From Pantoea vagans (GTDB lineage: Bacteria > Pseudomonadota > Gammaproteobacteria > Enterobacterales > Enterobacteriaceae): a stretch of DNA of 64,000 bases. The position numbers and the translations under genes were made by a program. The stretch is taken from NCBI RefSeq assembly GCF_001506165.1, contig NZ_CP011427.1, positions 3,968,001-4,032,000 on the forward strand. Direction: 5' to 3'. Under the pieces are notes generated by a model. That model was not told the DNA's origin. It did no database searches and saw only the letters and a program-made list of their open reading frames with translations. Below, one piece after another: positions 17,411-25,906 of the stretch; the stretch's first letter is position 1, and each line of letters begins with the position of its first letter.

Positions 17411-18172
17411 TTAAGCCACCTGCGGCTCAGACGGCAAGCCAGCCGTAGGCTGATCGCGGTCGAGTGGCAGGTCATAAGTGATAGTGGCGCCCCAGGCTTC
17501 TGGCGCATGCGGGTCGTGACGCAGTTTGTCGAACACCAGCAGGCGCGAAGCCAGGCTGAAGCCCTCCTTCAGGTCATGGGTGATCATAAAAATGGTCAGG
17601 TTGTGCTGTTGCCACAGGCGGGTAATCAGCTGGTGCATCTCGCTGCGAATGCCGGGGTCGAGGGCGCCAAACGGCTCGTCGAGCAACAGAATGCGCGGTT
17701 GCTTCATCAGTGCCTGTGCCAGTGCCAGGCGCTGCTGCATGCCGCCAGAGAGTTGGTGCGGATATTTGCTCTGCGCATGTTCCAGCCCCACCTGCGCCAG
17801 CATCGCCTGCGCTCGCTGGCGAATCTCCAGCCGTTTCTTCCCCCACACGCGCCCCAGCCAGCGTGCGGTGCTGAACTCTTCCGCCAGCATCACGTTGCCC
17901 AGCACCGTCAGATGGGGAAAGACCGAGTAACGCTGAAACACCACGCCACGCTGGGCATCCGGTTCGTCCGGAATCGGTTCGCCATCGAGCAGCAGTTGCC
18001 CTTTGGTCGGCGATTCGGTGCCGAGCAACATGTTGAGAAAGGTGGTTTTGCCGCAGCCGGATGCACCGACAATGGCCACAAACTCGCCCTCTTCCACGTC
18101 GATATTGAGTCGCTCCAGCACCACTTGATCGCCGTAATGCTTTTGCAGATTTTTCAGTTGCAGTAATGGCAT
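17411..18172 (-). CDS. ABC transporter ATP-binding protein (guanidine/urea-type importer)
   Basis: 253-residue ATPase of the nitrate/taurine/sulfonate class. Walker A GASGCGKTT, Q-loop VVFQRYSVFPHLTV, signature LSGGMQQR, Walker B 'ILLLDEPFGALD' and H-switch MITHDLKEG are present. I start it at 18172 (MPLLQLKNLQKHYGDQ), with AGGGGCGAG upstream; a longer reading would overlap the permease by 28 bp. It energises import through the 270-residue permease encoded just upstream in the operon. Confidence 0.9.
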   Translation of the reverse strand: MPLLQLKNLQKHYGDQVVLERLNIDVEEGEFVAIVGASGCGKTTFLNMLLGTESPTKGQLLLDGEPIPDEPDAQRGVVFQRYSVFPHLTVLGNVMLAEEFSTARWLGRVWGKKRLEIRQRAQAMLAQVGLEHAQSKYPHQLSGGMQQRLALAQALMKQPRILLLDEPFGALDPGIRSEMHQLITRLWQQHNLTIFMITHDLKEGFSLASRLLVFDKLRHDPHAPEAWGATITYDLPLDRDQPTAGLPSEPQVA

Positions 18173-18186
18173 CGCTCGCCCCTTGG

Positions 18187-18999
18187 TTATTTCGCGTGAT
18201 ACCACGGCCAGCAACGACGGCTAATTAGCCGCAGCAGCAGGTCGAGCATAAAGGCCAGTAGGGCAATCCATGCTACGTAAGGCAGGATCACATCCATCGC
18301 CAGATAGCGACGCATCAGGAAGATGCGATAGCCCAGCCCTTCGGTGGCCGCAATGGCTTCTGCGGCGATCAGGAACAGCCAGGCGGATGCCAGCGACAGG
18401 CGCACCGCATCAAACAGGCGCGGCATCAGTTGCGGCAGGATCACGCGCCACAACACCTGGGCACTGTGGCCGCCCAGCGTCTGCGCTTTCACCAGCTGTT
18501 CACGCGGAATTTTCTGCACCTGTAGCTGCAAATCACGCGCAATCAGCGGGGTGATGCCAATGACAATCAGCACCACCTTTGACACTTCACCTAAGCCGAA
18601 ACAGATAAACAGAATCGGCAGAATCGCCAGCGGTGGCACCAGCGCCACTACCGTCACCAGCGGTGCCAGCACCGCACGCACCACCGGTAATGCCCCGGTG
18701 AACAGGCCCAGCGCCAGCGCCAGCAGGGCGCTGATCACTACGCCACTGAGCAGGCGCATCAGACTGGCGGCAGTATCGGTCCACAGCAGGTATTCACCGG
18801 TGCGCGGGCTGGGTTCAAACGCCATACGGCTGATGGCCTCGCCCATGGCATTAAATCCCGGCAACAGTTTGTCTGCGGCGTTCAGGCTAAGACGCGCATC
18901 CGACGCGAACAGATAGACCAGTAGCAGCGCCAGCAGTGGCAAGATGCCAAGCAGCAGGCGGCCGAGCGGCAGCGGTTGGTAGTTGATCAATTTACGCAT
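18187..18999 (-). CDS. ABC transporter permease (guanidine/urea-type importer)
   Basis: 270-residue inner-membrane protein with about six hydrophobic helices. It has a typical binding-protein-dependent permease domain of the SsuC/TauC class and an EAA loop around VKAQTLGGHSAQVLWRVILP (residues ~165-185). It is probably homodimeric because only one permease gene is present. It lies between the binding-protein and ATPase genes of the riboswitch-controlled operon. Confidence 0.9.
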   Translation of the reverse strand: MRKLINYQPLPLGRLLLGILPLLALLLVYLFASDARLSLNAADKLLPGFNAMGEAISRMAFEPSPRTGEYLLWTDTAASLMRLLSGVVISALLALALGLFTGALPVVRAVLAPLVTVVALVPPLAILPILFICFGLGEVSKVVLIVIGITPLIARDLQLQVQKIPREQLVKAQTLGGHSAQVLWRVILPQLMPRLFDAVRLSLASAWLFLIAAEAIAATEGLGYRIFLMRRYLAMDVILPYVAWIALLAFMLDLLLRLISRRCWPWYHAK

Positions 19000-19013
19000 C
19001 GGCTTCGCCTCGC

Positions 19014-20072
19014 TTACAGCTGCCCAGCGGCCGCCAGTTTGGTGTATTCATCGGTGAAGCGCAGTTTCAGGTTATTGGCATCCCCCCAGTTACCGGCTGG
19101 CGTTTCTACCCCCACCACATCGGCACTCGGTGCGCCTTCACCTAGCAAGCCGTGTTTGAAGGAGAACTCGGCGACCAGTTGCATGGTGGCTTTAAGCTGC
19201 GGGCTATCGACAAAATCGAGGGTGGTTTTGGCATCGCTGAACAGGTGTGTTGCCGCCAGTTGCTGATCAAATCCCGCCAGATCGGTGCCTGATGCCTGCG
19301 CCATTTGCGTGCGTGCTGCTTTCGCGCTTTCGCTCTGGCCCGACATGGTTTTCAACGTTTCATACCAGGCACCGGTCAGCGCTTTGCCAAGCTGCGGGTA
19401 CTTTTTCAGGGTTGCGGTGTTCACCACCAGCAAATCGAGGATTTCGCCCGGGATCTGAGCAGAGGAGAAGACTAAGTGACTGTCCGGCTGCTTTTCCGCT
19501 TCGGCCAGCAGCGGGTTCCAGGTCACGATGGAGTGCACATCCTGAGTGCCAAACGCGGCCACCAGATCGGCATCAGCGGTATTAACCACTTTGACATCCT
19601 TCTCGCTCATGCCGGATTTCTCCAGCGCACGCGCCAGCAGATAGTGGGACACCGAGAGTTCCACCAGATTGATCGGCTTGCCTTTAAGCGAGGCGATATT
19701 GCCTTTGCCTTTCAACAGGATGCCGTCATTGCCGTTGGAGTAGTCGCCGACTATCAGCGCGGTGCTGTCCACGCCACCGGTGGCCGGAATGGTCAGCGCA
19801 TCCATGTTGGTCATGGTGCAGCCGTCAAAACCACCGGCGGTGTACTGGTTCACCGATTCGATGTAGTCGTTAACCTGAACAAACTGGATATCAATGCCGT
19901 ATTTATCGGCCCATTTTTTAACGATGCCGCTTTGTTGGGCAAAGTCCCATGGCATCCATCCTGCGTAAATGGACCAGCAAATCTTGAAGGAGGGTTTATC
20001 GGCGGCCAGCGTGTTGACGCTGAACAGCACGGCAGTGCAAAGCAACAGCAGGCGAAGGCAGGCTTTGATCAT
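19014..20072 (-). CDS. Periplasmic binding protein of the guanidine/urea-type ABC importer
   Basis: 352-residue protein with a Sec signal peptide (MIKACLRLLLLCTAVLFSVN, cleavage after TLA). The mature part is of the nitrate/taurine/bicarbonate binding class (FKICWSIYAGWMPWDFAQQS, residues ~30-50; TMTNMDALTIPATGGVDST). This family is annotated as putative urea or guanidine ABC transporter binding protein in urea carboxylase operons. The start at 20072 is preceded by GAGGA at 6 nt; a longer frame reads back into the riboswitch and is not credible. It is the first gene of the operon. Confidence 0.9.
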   Translation of the reverse strand: MIKACLRLLLLCTAVLFSVNTLAADKPSFKICWSIYAGWMPWDFAQQSGIVKKWADKYGIDIQFVQVNDYIESVNQYTAGGFDGCTMTNMDALTIPATGGVDSTALIVGDYSNGNDGILLKGKGNIASLKGKPINLVELSVSHYLLARALEKSGMSEKDVKVVNTADADLVAAFGTQDVHSIVTWNPLLAEAEKQPDSHLVFSSAQIPGEILDLLVVNTATLKKYPQLGKALTGAWYETLKTMSGQSESAKAARTQMAQASGTDLAGFDQQLAATHLFSDAKTTLDFVDSPQLKATMQLVAEFSFKHGLLGEGAPSADVVGVETPAGNWGDANNLKLRFTDEYTKLAAAGQL

Positions 20073-20101
20073 GAGGATTCCTCTGACGTTAACGGGCTGA
20101 A

Positions 20102-20136
20102 ATAAAGCAGGAGGCGGCGAGCAACGATCTCGCTTT
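20102..20136 (-). promoter_or_regulatory. Expression-platform hairpin of the guanidine riboswitch
   Basis: On the mRNA strand the aptamer's 3' GGAGG (20141-20137) can pair with CCTCC (20114-20110) around an inner stem GCGAG/CTCGC. This gives a hairpin that competes with the aptamer's closing region. Only a weak U-tract (GCTTTATTT) follows, so the mechanism (termination or other) is not clear. Confidence 0.5.
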
Positions 20137-20222
20137 CCTCCCGGGCTTTTATCCCGCCGTGTAACCGTCAGAGGACGGTCGGTCACTCTCGGACCAGCAT
20201 CTTTCGATCGGAACCCTAGTGA
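20137..20222 (-). promoter_or_regulatory. Guanidine-I riboswitch (ykkC-yxkD class)
   Basis: The transcript contains the hallmark conserved blocks in order: CTAGGGTTCCG (complement of 20209-20219), GGTCCGAGAG (20195-20186) and CGGCGGGATAAAAGCCCGGG near 20140-20160. These define the guanidine-I aptamer, which turns genes on when guanidinium binds. It is located 65 bp upstream of the binding-protein start and so controls the whole leftward operon, fixing its substrate context as guanidine rather than urea. Confidence 0.96.
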
Positions 20223-20269
20223 CCCATTGCAAATTGTCTGGCGACGTCGGTTGCCCGCTATCGCTCCTG

Positions 20270-20302
20270 CATCTGATTAATGACATTCAAAAAAAGTGCC
20301 AA
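20270..20302 (-). promoter_or_regulatory. Sigma-54-like promoter of the guanidine operon
   Basis: The minus strand reads TTGGCACTTTTTTTGAATG (complement of 20284-20302). It has a good -24 box (TGGCAC) and correct spacing to a -12 box in which the usual GC is GA. Transcription would start about 50 nt before the aptamer. The -12 mismatch makes this tentative. Confidence 0.35.
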
Positions 20303-20507
20303 TATTTATCTCATTGAAAAAAAGAAGAATTATTAAATTCACCGCCGGATGATGACCGATCACTGCACAGCCATGCAGCAGCTGCGCACCAACATGTCGC
20401 AAGCTGCGTAAACCTGAATTTGATACAGCTCGCAATTTTTGACTGGCACTGAAAAAACTTTTACTGACTGTTCAAAGGGTTATTCCTTTCATCGCACCGC
20501 CACAGCC

Positions 20508-20635
20508 GAACCAATTCAACATTGGTTCACTTCTTGCCTAAGCTGAGAAAGCCCATTGCTCAGCGTTTCATCAATAAAACTGCTGGATAAGCCGGAATAC
20601 CGATCTTTTTCTGATGTTTAAACAGGCGAACCAAT
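20508..20635. promoter_or_regulatory. Operator repeats upstream of the GntR/ABC operon
   Basis: A perfect inverted repeat, GAACCAAT (20508-20515) and ATTGGTTC (20521-20528) with a 5-bp spacer, is accompanied by a third copy of the half-site GAACCAAT at 20628-20635, directly in front of the regulator's ATG. The arrangement suggests autoregulation by the GntR protein encoded next. Confidence 0.65.
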
Positions 20636-20636
20636 C

Positions 20637-21359
20637 ATGAATCATTCGTCAGAGAGCGCCCGAAACTCCAGTTCTGCCCTGGAGCAATTGCGTCAACTGA
20701 TCCAGCAACACGAGCAGCAACCGGATCGCGCCCTGCCGACGGAACGTGAATTGGCGGAACGCTTTAATGTCGGTCGTCGCGAAATCCGCCGCGCGCTGGA
20801 TGTGCTGGAAGAAGAAGGACGCATCTGGCGTAAACAGGGCAAAGGCACCTTTGTGGGCCCAGCGGCCCCGGTTCAACCTCTGGCGCTGCACGATCTGCCA
20901 CAGCAATCCAATCTGCTGGAAGTGATGGAAGCGCGTTTACAGCTGGAGCCAGGGCTGGCAAGACTTGCCGCCCTGCGCGCCAGCAAAGAGCAAATTGCCC
21001 TGATGCAGCGCCTGCTGGAGCGTATGCACGGTATCACTGCGCCTGAAGATGGCGATCAGCATGAACTGTGGGACAGCGCCTTTCATCGCGCCATTGCGGA
21101 AGCGGCCGGTAACCGCCTGATGCTGGGTCTGTTTGATGCGTTGGATGCCGTGCGCCGCGACCCCGGCTGGCAACATTTGCGCGTGCAGGCACGCACTCCG
21201 GCCCGTCTCGATACCTACGACAGCCATCATCAGCGCCTGGTCAATCACATTGCGCAGCGCCAGCCGCACGAAGCCGCCGCCGCGATGCGTGAGCATTTGC
21301 TGGCACTACAACAGGCGCTGCTGGAAGCGCTCTACTCTCACCAAGAGGAGTCGCCATGA
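20637..21359 (+). CDS. GntR-family regulator, FadR (FCD) subfamily
   Basis: 240-residue transcription factor. It has an N-terminal winged helix (residues ~15-75; ALPTERELAERFNVGRREIR, then GTFVGP) and a C-terminal FCD ligand domain with metal-site histidines (ELWDSAFHRAIAEAAGN around residue 145 and the final REH motif AAAMREHLLAL). It is first in an operon with a Dpp-type ABC importer and a GGT-family hydrolase, overlapping the next gene by 4 bp (ATGA). It probably senses the imported compound or a product and controls the operon through the GAACCAAT repeats upstream. Confidence 0.88.
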   Translation: MNHSSESARNSSSALEQLRQLIQQHEQQPDRALPTERELAERFNVGRREIRRALDVLEEEGRIWRKQGKGTFVGPAAPVQPLALHDLPQQSNLLEVMEARLQLEPGLARLAALRASKEQIALMQRLLERMHGITAPEDGDQHELWDSAFHRAIAEAAGNRLMLGLFDALDAVRRDPGWQHLRVQARTPARLDTYDSHHQRLVNHIAQRQPHEAAAAMREHLLALQQALLEALYSHQEESP

Positions 21360-22351
21360 GCGGTCACCCGGTTTTAGCGGTACGCAATCTGCGCGTCAAA
21401 TTTCGCGGTTCTCCCGTCACGGTGCTGGATGATATTTCCCTGACGCTGCATGCCGGGGAAACCCTGGCGCTGGTCGGTGAATCCGGCTGCGGCAAGAGCA
21501 TCACCTCATTAACCTTAATGGGACTACAGCCCAACAGCGCCGAGATTATGCAAGGCGAGATGACCTTTGATGGGCGCGACCTGCGGAATCTCAGCGCCAG
21601 CGACTATGCCGATTTGCGAGGCAATCAGCTGGCGATGATTTTCCAGGAGCCGATGACCTCGCTCAATCCCGCCTTTACCCTCGGCGACCAGCTCAGTGAA
21701 GCGGTAATGCGCCACCGTAACGTCAACCGCCGCACCGCATGGGAAGCCGCTCTCAGCATCCTGCAAAAAGTGCAGATACCCGCACCGGAGATGCGCCTCA
21801 AAGCCTATCCGCACCAGCTCTCTGGCGGCATGCGTCAACGCGTGATGATCGCCATGGCGCTGATTAACCAGCCGAAACTGCTGATTGCCGACGAACCGAC
21901 CACCGCGCTGGACGTCACCATTCAGGCGCAGATTCTGGCGCTGCTGAATACCCTGAAGCAGGAAACCGGCACCGCCGTGCTGATGATCACCCATGACCTG
22001 GGCGTGGTCGCCGAAGTCGCCCAGCGTGTGGCGGTGATGTACGCCGGACAGGTGGTGGAAAGCGGCAGCGTAGAGGAAATTTTCAACGACCCCCAGCACC
22101 CTTACACCATTGGCCTGATGGGATCGATTCCCAGCCTGAGCGGCCGCAGCGGCGCGCTGGCGACCATTCCCGGTCAGGTGCCGCTGCCGGAAAACATGCC
22201 GGCAGGTTGCCGATTCGCCAACCGCTGCCCGTTTGCCGAAACGCGCTGCCAGCACAATCGCCCGGCGCTGCGGGCGCTGGCCCCCGATCATCAGGTGGCG
22301 TGTTTCCGCGCACCGCTGGAACAGTACGTTGCGCTGGGAGAGATCGCATGA
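21356..22351 (+). CDS. Peptide-type ABC transporter ATP-binding protein (DppD/OppD family)
   Basis: 331-residue ATPase. Walker A GESGCGKS, signature LSGGMRQR, Walker B '[12 protein letters not shown]' and the Cys-rich C-terminal oligopeptide-ATPase region (GCRFANRCPFAETRCQ) are visible. It is paralogous to DppD at 2.0-3.0 kb but clearly distinct. It overlaps both neighbours by 4 bp, so the two ATPase subunits are coupled. Substrate inferred from context: a peptide-like compound cleaved by the GGT-family enzyme at the end of the operon. Confidence 0.92.
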   Translation: MSGHPVLAVRNLRVKFRGSPVTVLDDISLTLHAGETLALVGESGCGKSITSLTLMGLQPNSAEIMQGEMTFDGRDLRNLSASDYADLRGNQLAMIFQEPMTSLNPAFTLGDQLSEAVMRHRNVNRRTAWEAALSILQKVQIPAPEMRLKAYPHQLSGGMRQRVMIAMALINQPKLLIADEPTTALDVTIQAQILALLNTLKQETGTAVLMITHDLGVVAEVAQRVAVMYAGQVVESGSVEEIFNDPQHPYTIGLMGSIPSLSGRSGALATIPGQVPLPENMPAGCRFANRCPFAETRCQHNRPALRALAPDHQVACFRAPLEQYVALGEIA

Positions 22352-23409
22352 ACCCGATTTTAGAGTGCCGTGATTTAAGCAAAACCTTCGCTGGGCCCAC
22401 CCGCCTGTTTCAACGCAACCGTGGCGTCACGGCGGTGGACCGCGTGTCGTTACAGGTGATGCCGGGCGAAACGTTGGCGATTGTCGGTGAATCCGGCTCC
22501 GGTAAATCGACGCTGGGCCGCTTGCTGTTGCGCCTGCTGGCAGCCAGTGCGGGCGAAGTGTTGTACCAGGGCGAAAGCATTACCGATGCCAGCGGTGCGC
22601 GCCTGAACCAACTGCGCCGCGAGCTACAAATCATCTTTCAGGACCCTTTCGCCTCACTGAATCCGCGTATGACGGTGCAACAGATTGTCGGCGAACCGCT
22701 GTGGCTGCATGAAAAGCTGAGCCGCGAAGATCGTCACGCGCGCGTGGCCGAGTTGCTGCGCACCGTGGGTTTACCCGCCGCCTGGGCTGAGCGCTATCCG
22801 CACGAGTTCTCCGGCGGTCAGCGTCAGCGTATCGGCATTGCCCGTGCGCTTGCCTCTCAGCCCAAACTGCTGCTGGGCGATGAGCCGGTTTCGGCGCTGG
22901 ACGTTTCTGTGCAGGCACAGGTAGTAAACCTGTTGGAGAGCCTGAAACAGCAGTTCGGCCTGACCATGATCATCGTCGCCCACGGTCTGGCGGTGATCCG
23001 CCATATGAGCGATCGCGTGGCGGTGATGTACCTCGGGCAGATCGTGGAAGTCGCCAGCGTGGACGAGATTTTTGATGCCCCGCTGCACCCTTACACCCAG
23101 GCACTGATCGCCTCTGCCCCGCAGATGCAGCCGGGGGCCAGCCGTCAGATTCCGATGCTGCAGGGCGATCTGCCTAATCCGGCCAATCCACCGTCCGGCT
23201 GCCGCTTTCACACCCGCTGCCCTTGGGCCACCTCGGATTGCCGTCAGTTTGAACCGATCAATCAGGTATTGAGCGGTGGACGCCAGATTGCCTGTCATCG
23301 CTGGCAGGAGATTAACCGCGATCGCAGCGTCATCACCATCGCACCGCCTTCCGCTGCCTTTTTACGACGCCGCGCGCTGTTTGAGCAGGCCGTCAAACAA
23401 CAAGCTTAA
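22348..23409 (+). CDS. Peptide-type ABC transporter ATP-binding protein (DppF/OppF family)
   Basis: 353-residue partner ATPase. It has Walker [10 protein letters not shown], signature FSGGQRQR, Walker B '[12 protein letters not shown]' (Gly in place of the usual Ala/Ile) and the C-terminal cysteine cluster GCRFHTRCPWATSDC. The start ATG at 22348 overlaps the previous stop. The H-switch reads IVAHGLAV, where family members usually have SHDL: the Asp after His is Gly here, which is a notable substitution in a catalytically important loop. Confidence 0.9.
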   Translation: MNPILECRDLSKTFAGPTRLFQRNRGVTAVDRVSLQVMPGETLAIVGESGSGKSTLGRLLLRLLAASAGEVLYQGESITDASGARLNQLRRELQIIFQDPFASLNPRMTVQQIVGEPLWLHEKLSREDRHARVAELLRTVGLPAAWAERYPHEFSGGQRQRIGIARALASQPKLLLGDEPVSALDVSVQAQVVNLLESLKQQFGLTMIIVAHGLAVIRHMSDRVAVMYLGQIVEVASVDEIFDAPLHPYTQALIASAPQMQPGASRQIPMLQGDLPNPANPPSGCRFHTRCPWATSDCRQFEPINQVLSGGRQIACHRWQEINRDRSVITIAPPSAAFLRRRALFEQAVKQQA

Positions 23410-23427
23410 CCCTCTGGAGATTCGCCT

Positions 23428-24945
23428 GTGAACAAAGCTCGTCATACGTTATTCACCGCCTTAAGCGGCTTGTTACTGCTCGGTGCCAGTGCCCACAGCC
23501 AGGCTGAAAGCGTTATTCGCATTGGTCTGGGGGCCGATCCGGACATGCTCGATCCCCATCTGGCGCGCACCTATTACGGTCGCTTTGTCTTTGCCGCGAT
23601 GTGTGACCGTCTGGCGGATGTGGATGAAAATCTGAAGGTGGTGCCAGGACTGGCAACCGACTGGGCATGGAGCGATGAGGGCAAAACGCTGACCATGAAC
23701 CTGCGCAGTGGCGTGACCTTCCAGGATGGCGAAAAATTCGATGCCAACGCGGTGAAGTTCAATATTGAGCGCGCGTTAACGCTACCGGGATCGCTGCGTA
23801 AAAGCGAAATCTCCTCGATTGACAGCGTCGAAGTGAGCGGCCCAATGCAGGTGAAATTCCACCTGAAAAAACCCGATGCGGCGCTACTCAGCCAGTTAAC
23901 CGACCGCGCGGGTGCCATGCTGGCCCCGGAAGCGGCGAAAAAACCGGATTTCGCCACGCATCCGGTCTGCTCCGGCCCGTATCAGTTTGTCAGCCGCGTG
24001 CAGCAGGACCGCATTGTGCTGCAGCGTTATAACAACTACTGGAATAAAGACGCCTACCACTTCGATAAAGTGATCTTCCTGCCGATTCCAGATGCCTCAG
24101 TGCGTCTCGCTAACCTGCGCGCAGGCGATCTCGACCTCACTGAAGGCGTGGCCGCCAGCGATGTGAAAACCGTTGAAGCTGACAGCAAGCTGGCGTTAGC
24201 CAAGGTCACGGGCCTCGGTTATCAGGGCATTACCTTCAACATCAATAACGGCAAAGTCGATGCCAATAGCCCATTGAAAGATGCGCGCGTGCGTGAAGCC
24301 TTCTCGCTGGCGATCGATCGCGATGCCCTGAATCAGGTGGCATTTGAAGGGCTGTATACACCAGCTAATCAGGCGTTTTCTCCGGTAAGCCCTTATCACG
24401 TCAACAAGCCTATCGCCGCACGCGACGTGGAGAAAGCCAAGGCGCTGTTGAAAGCCGCTGGCGTCACCACACCACTGAATCTGACACTGATGGTGACCAA
24501 CAACCCCACAGCACAGCAGGTCGGTCAGGTGATTCAGGCGATGGTGGGCGAGGCAGGCTTTAACCTCAATTTACAGATGAGCGAGTTCGCCACCTTACTG
24601 GATCGCCAGCAGCGCGGCGATTACCAGCTCAGTTTGTCAGGCTGGTCAGGTCGTCCCGATCCGGATGGCAGCATCTACTCCTTTATCAACAGTAAAGGCA
24701 CGCTGAATGACGGGCGCTACAGCAGTACGCAAGTCGATGAGTGGCTGAACGCTGCCCGCCTCACCAATGACCAGGCACAACGCCAGGCGCTCTACGGCAA
24801 GGTGGTGAACCAACTGCAAACCGATATGCCTATCGCCTATCTCTACTTTGAGCCGCGTATTTTTGGCATGACGAAAAAGTTGCAGGGCTTTAAAGCCTGG
24901 CCGGATGGTTTAGTCCGTCTGGCCGGTGTGAGCCTGGCGCAGTAA
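23428..24945 (+). CDS. Peptide-type ABC transporter substrate-binding protein (SBP family 5)
   Basis: 505-residue periplasmic protein with a Sec signal peptide (cleavage near AHSQA-ESVIR). The SBP_bac_5 fold is recognisable from RIGLGADPDMLDPHLARTYY, the family-typical YQFVSRVQQDRIVLQRYNNYW region and the IPDASVRLANLRAGDLDL segment. It resembles glutathione- and dipeptide-binding receptors (GsiB/DppA class). Ligand unknown; the neighbouring GGT-family enzyme suggests gamma-glutamyl or other amide-linked compounds. Confidence 0.9.
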   Translation: MNKARHTLFTALSGLLLLGASAHSQAESVIRIGLGADPDMLDPHLARTYYGRFVFAAMCDRLADVDENLKVVPGLATDWAWSDEGKTLTMNLRSGVTFQDGEKFDANAVKFNIERALTLPGSLRKSEISSIDSVEVSGPMQVKFHLKKPDAALLSQLTDRAGAMLAPEAAKKPDFATHPVCSGPYQFVSRVQQDRIVLQRYNNYWNKDAYHFDKVIFLPIPDASVRLANLRAGDLDLTEGVAASDVKTVEADSKLALAKVTGLGYQGITFNINNGKVDANSPLKDARVREAFSLAIDRDALNQVAFEGLYTPANQAFSPVSPYHVNKPIAARDVEKAKALLKAAGVTTPLNLTLMVTNNPTAQQVGQVIQAMVGEAGFNLNLQMSEFATLLDRQQRGDYQLSLSGWSGRPDPDGSIYSFINSKGTLNDGRYSSTQVDEWLNAARLTNDQAQRQALYGKVVNQLQTDMPIAYLYFEPRIFGMTKKLQGFKAWPDGLVRLAGVSLAQ

Positions 24946-24959
24946 ACCGCTGAGGAGCG

Positions 24960-25904
24960 ATGATGCTGGAACTGATTGTTAAACGCCTGCTGCTGGCCAT
25001 TCCGACGCTGCTGCTGGTGAGCATTATGGTGTTCGCCTTGCAAAAACTGCTGCCGGGCGATCCGGTGCTGGCGATGGCCGGAGAAGAGCGCGATCCGGCG
25101 GTGATTGCGCAGCTGCGTGCCGAGTATCACCTTGATGATCCGATTTCTACCCAGTATTTCTCGTGGGTGGGGAGTGCGCTGCAAGGCGATCTTGGCATGT
25201 CACTGCGCACCAAAGAGCCCGTCACCGCACTGATCGCCAGCAAACTGCCGGTGACGCTGGAGCTGTCGCTGTTGGCGATGATCATTGCGCTTTCGATTGG
25301 CATCAGCATGGGCATCATCGCGGCGGTGCGTAAAGACAGTTGGGTCGATCACACCACCAACTTTGTCGCGCTATCCGGCATTTCGGTGCCGCATTTTTGG
25401 TTGGGTATCCTGCTGATCCTGCTGTTTTCCGTGCATCTGCAATGGTTGCCCGCCTCCGGGTTTGTGCCGATCAGCGAAGATGTGGTGCAGAACCTGAAAA
25501 CCTTGTTGCTGCCTGCGCTGGTATTAGGCACCGGCCTGGCGGCGACGCTGATGCGGCATACCCGCGCCTCAATGATCGGCGTGCTGAAAGCCGATTACAT
25601 CCGCACCGCACGCGCCAAAGGGTTGCTGGCACCAAAAGTGGTGTTGAAGCATGCCTTCCGCAACGCGTTAATGCCGATCGTCACACTCACCACGCTGCTG
25701 TTTGGTGAACTGCTGGGCGGTGCGGTGCTGACTGAGCAGGTTTTCACCCTGCCTGGTTTCGGCAAGATGATTGTTGATGCGGTCTTCAACCGTGATTACG
25801 CCGTGGTGCAAGGCGTGGTGCTGGTGGTAGCGATCGGCTTTCTGCTGCTGAATCTGCTGGCGGATGTGCTCTATCTGTTAATCAACCCGAAAATGCGAGG
25901 CTAG
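24960..25904 (+). CDS. Peptide-type ABC transporter permease (DppB family)
   Basis: 314-residue inner-membrane permease. It has an N-terminal helix (ELIVKRLLLAIPTLLLVSIM), the DppB-type periplasmic segment LPGDPVLAMAGEERDPAV, five further helices and the EAA loop KADYIRTARAKGLLAP. The start at 24960 is the first of two adjacent ATG-like codons and has GAGGAG just upstream. It pairs with the permease encoded next. Confidence 0.92.
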   Translation: MMLELIVKRLLLAIPTLLLVSIMVFALQKLLPGDPVLAMAGEERDPAVIAQLRAEYHLDDPISTQYFSWVGSALQGDLGMSLRTKEPVTALIASKLPVTLELSLLAMIIALSIGISMGIIAAVRKDSWVDHTTNFVALSGISVPHFWLGILLILLFSVHLQWLPASGFVPISEDVVQNLKTLLLPALVLGTGLAATLMRHTRASMIGVLKADYIRTARAKGLLAPKVVLKHAFRNALMPIVTLTTLLFGELLGGAVLTEQVFTLPGFGKMIVDAVFNRDYAVVQGVVLVVAIGFLLLNLLADVLYLLINPKMRG

Positions 25905-25906
25905 CC

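Noticed and set aside
20073..20186. N-terminal extension of the guanidine-importer binding protein
   Set aside because: It would translate the riboswitch and expression platform; the start at 20072 has a ribosome site and yields a proper signal peptide.
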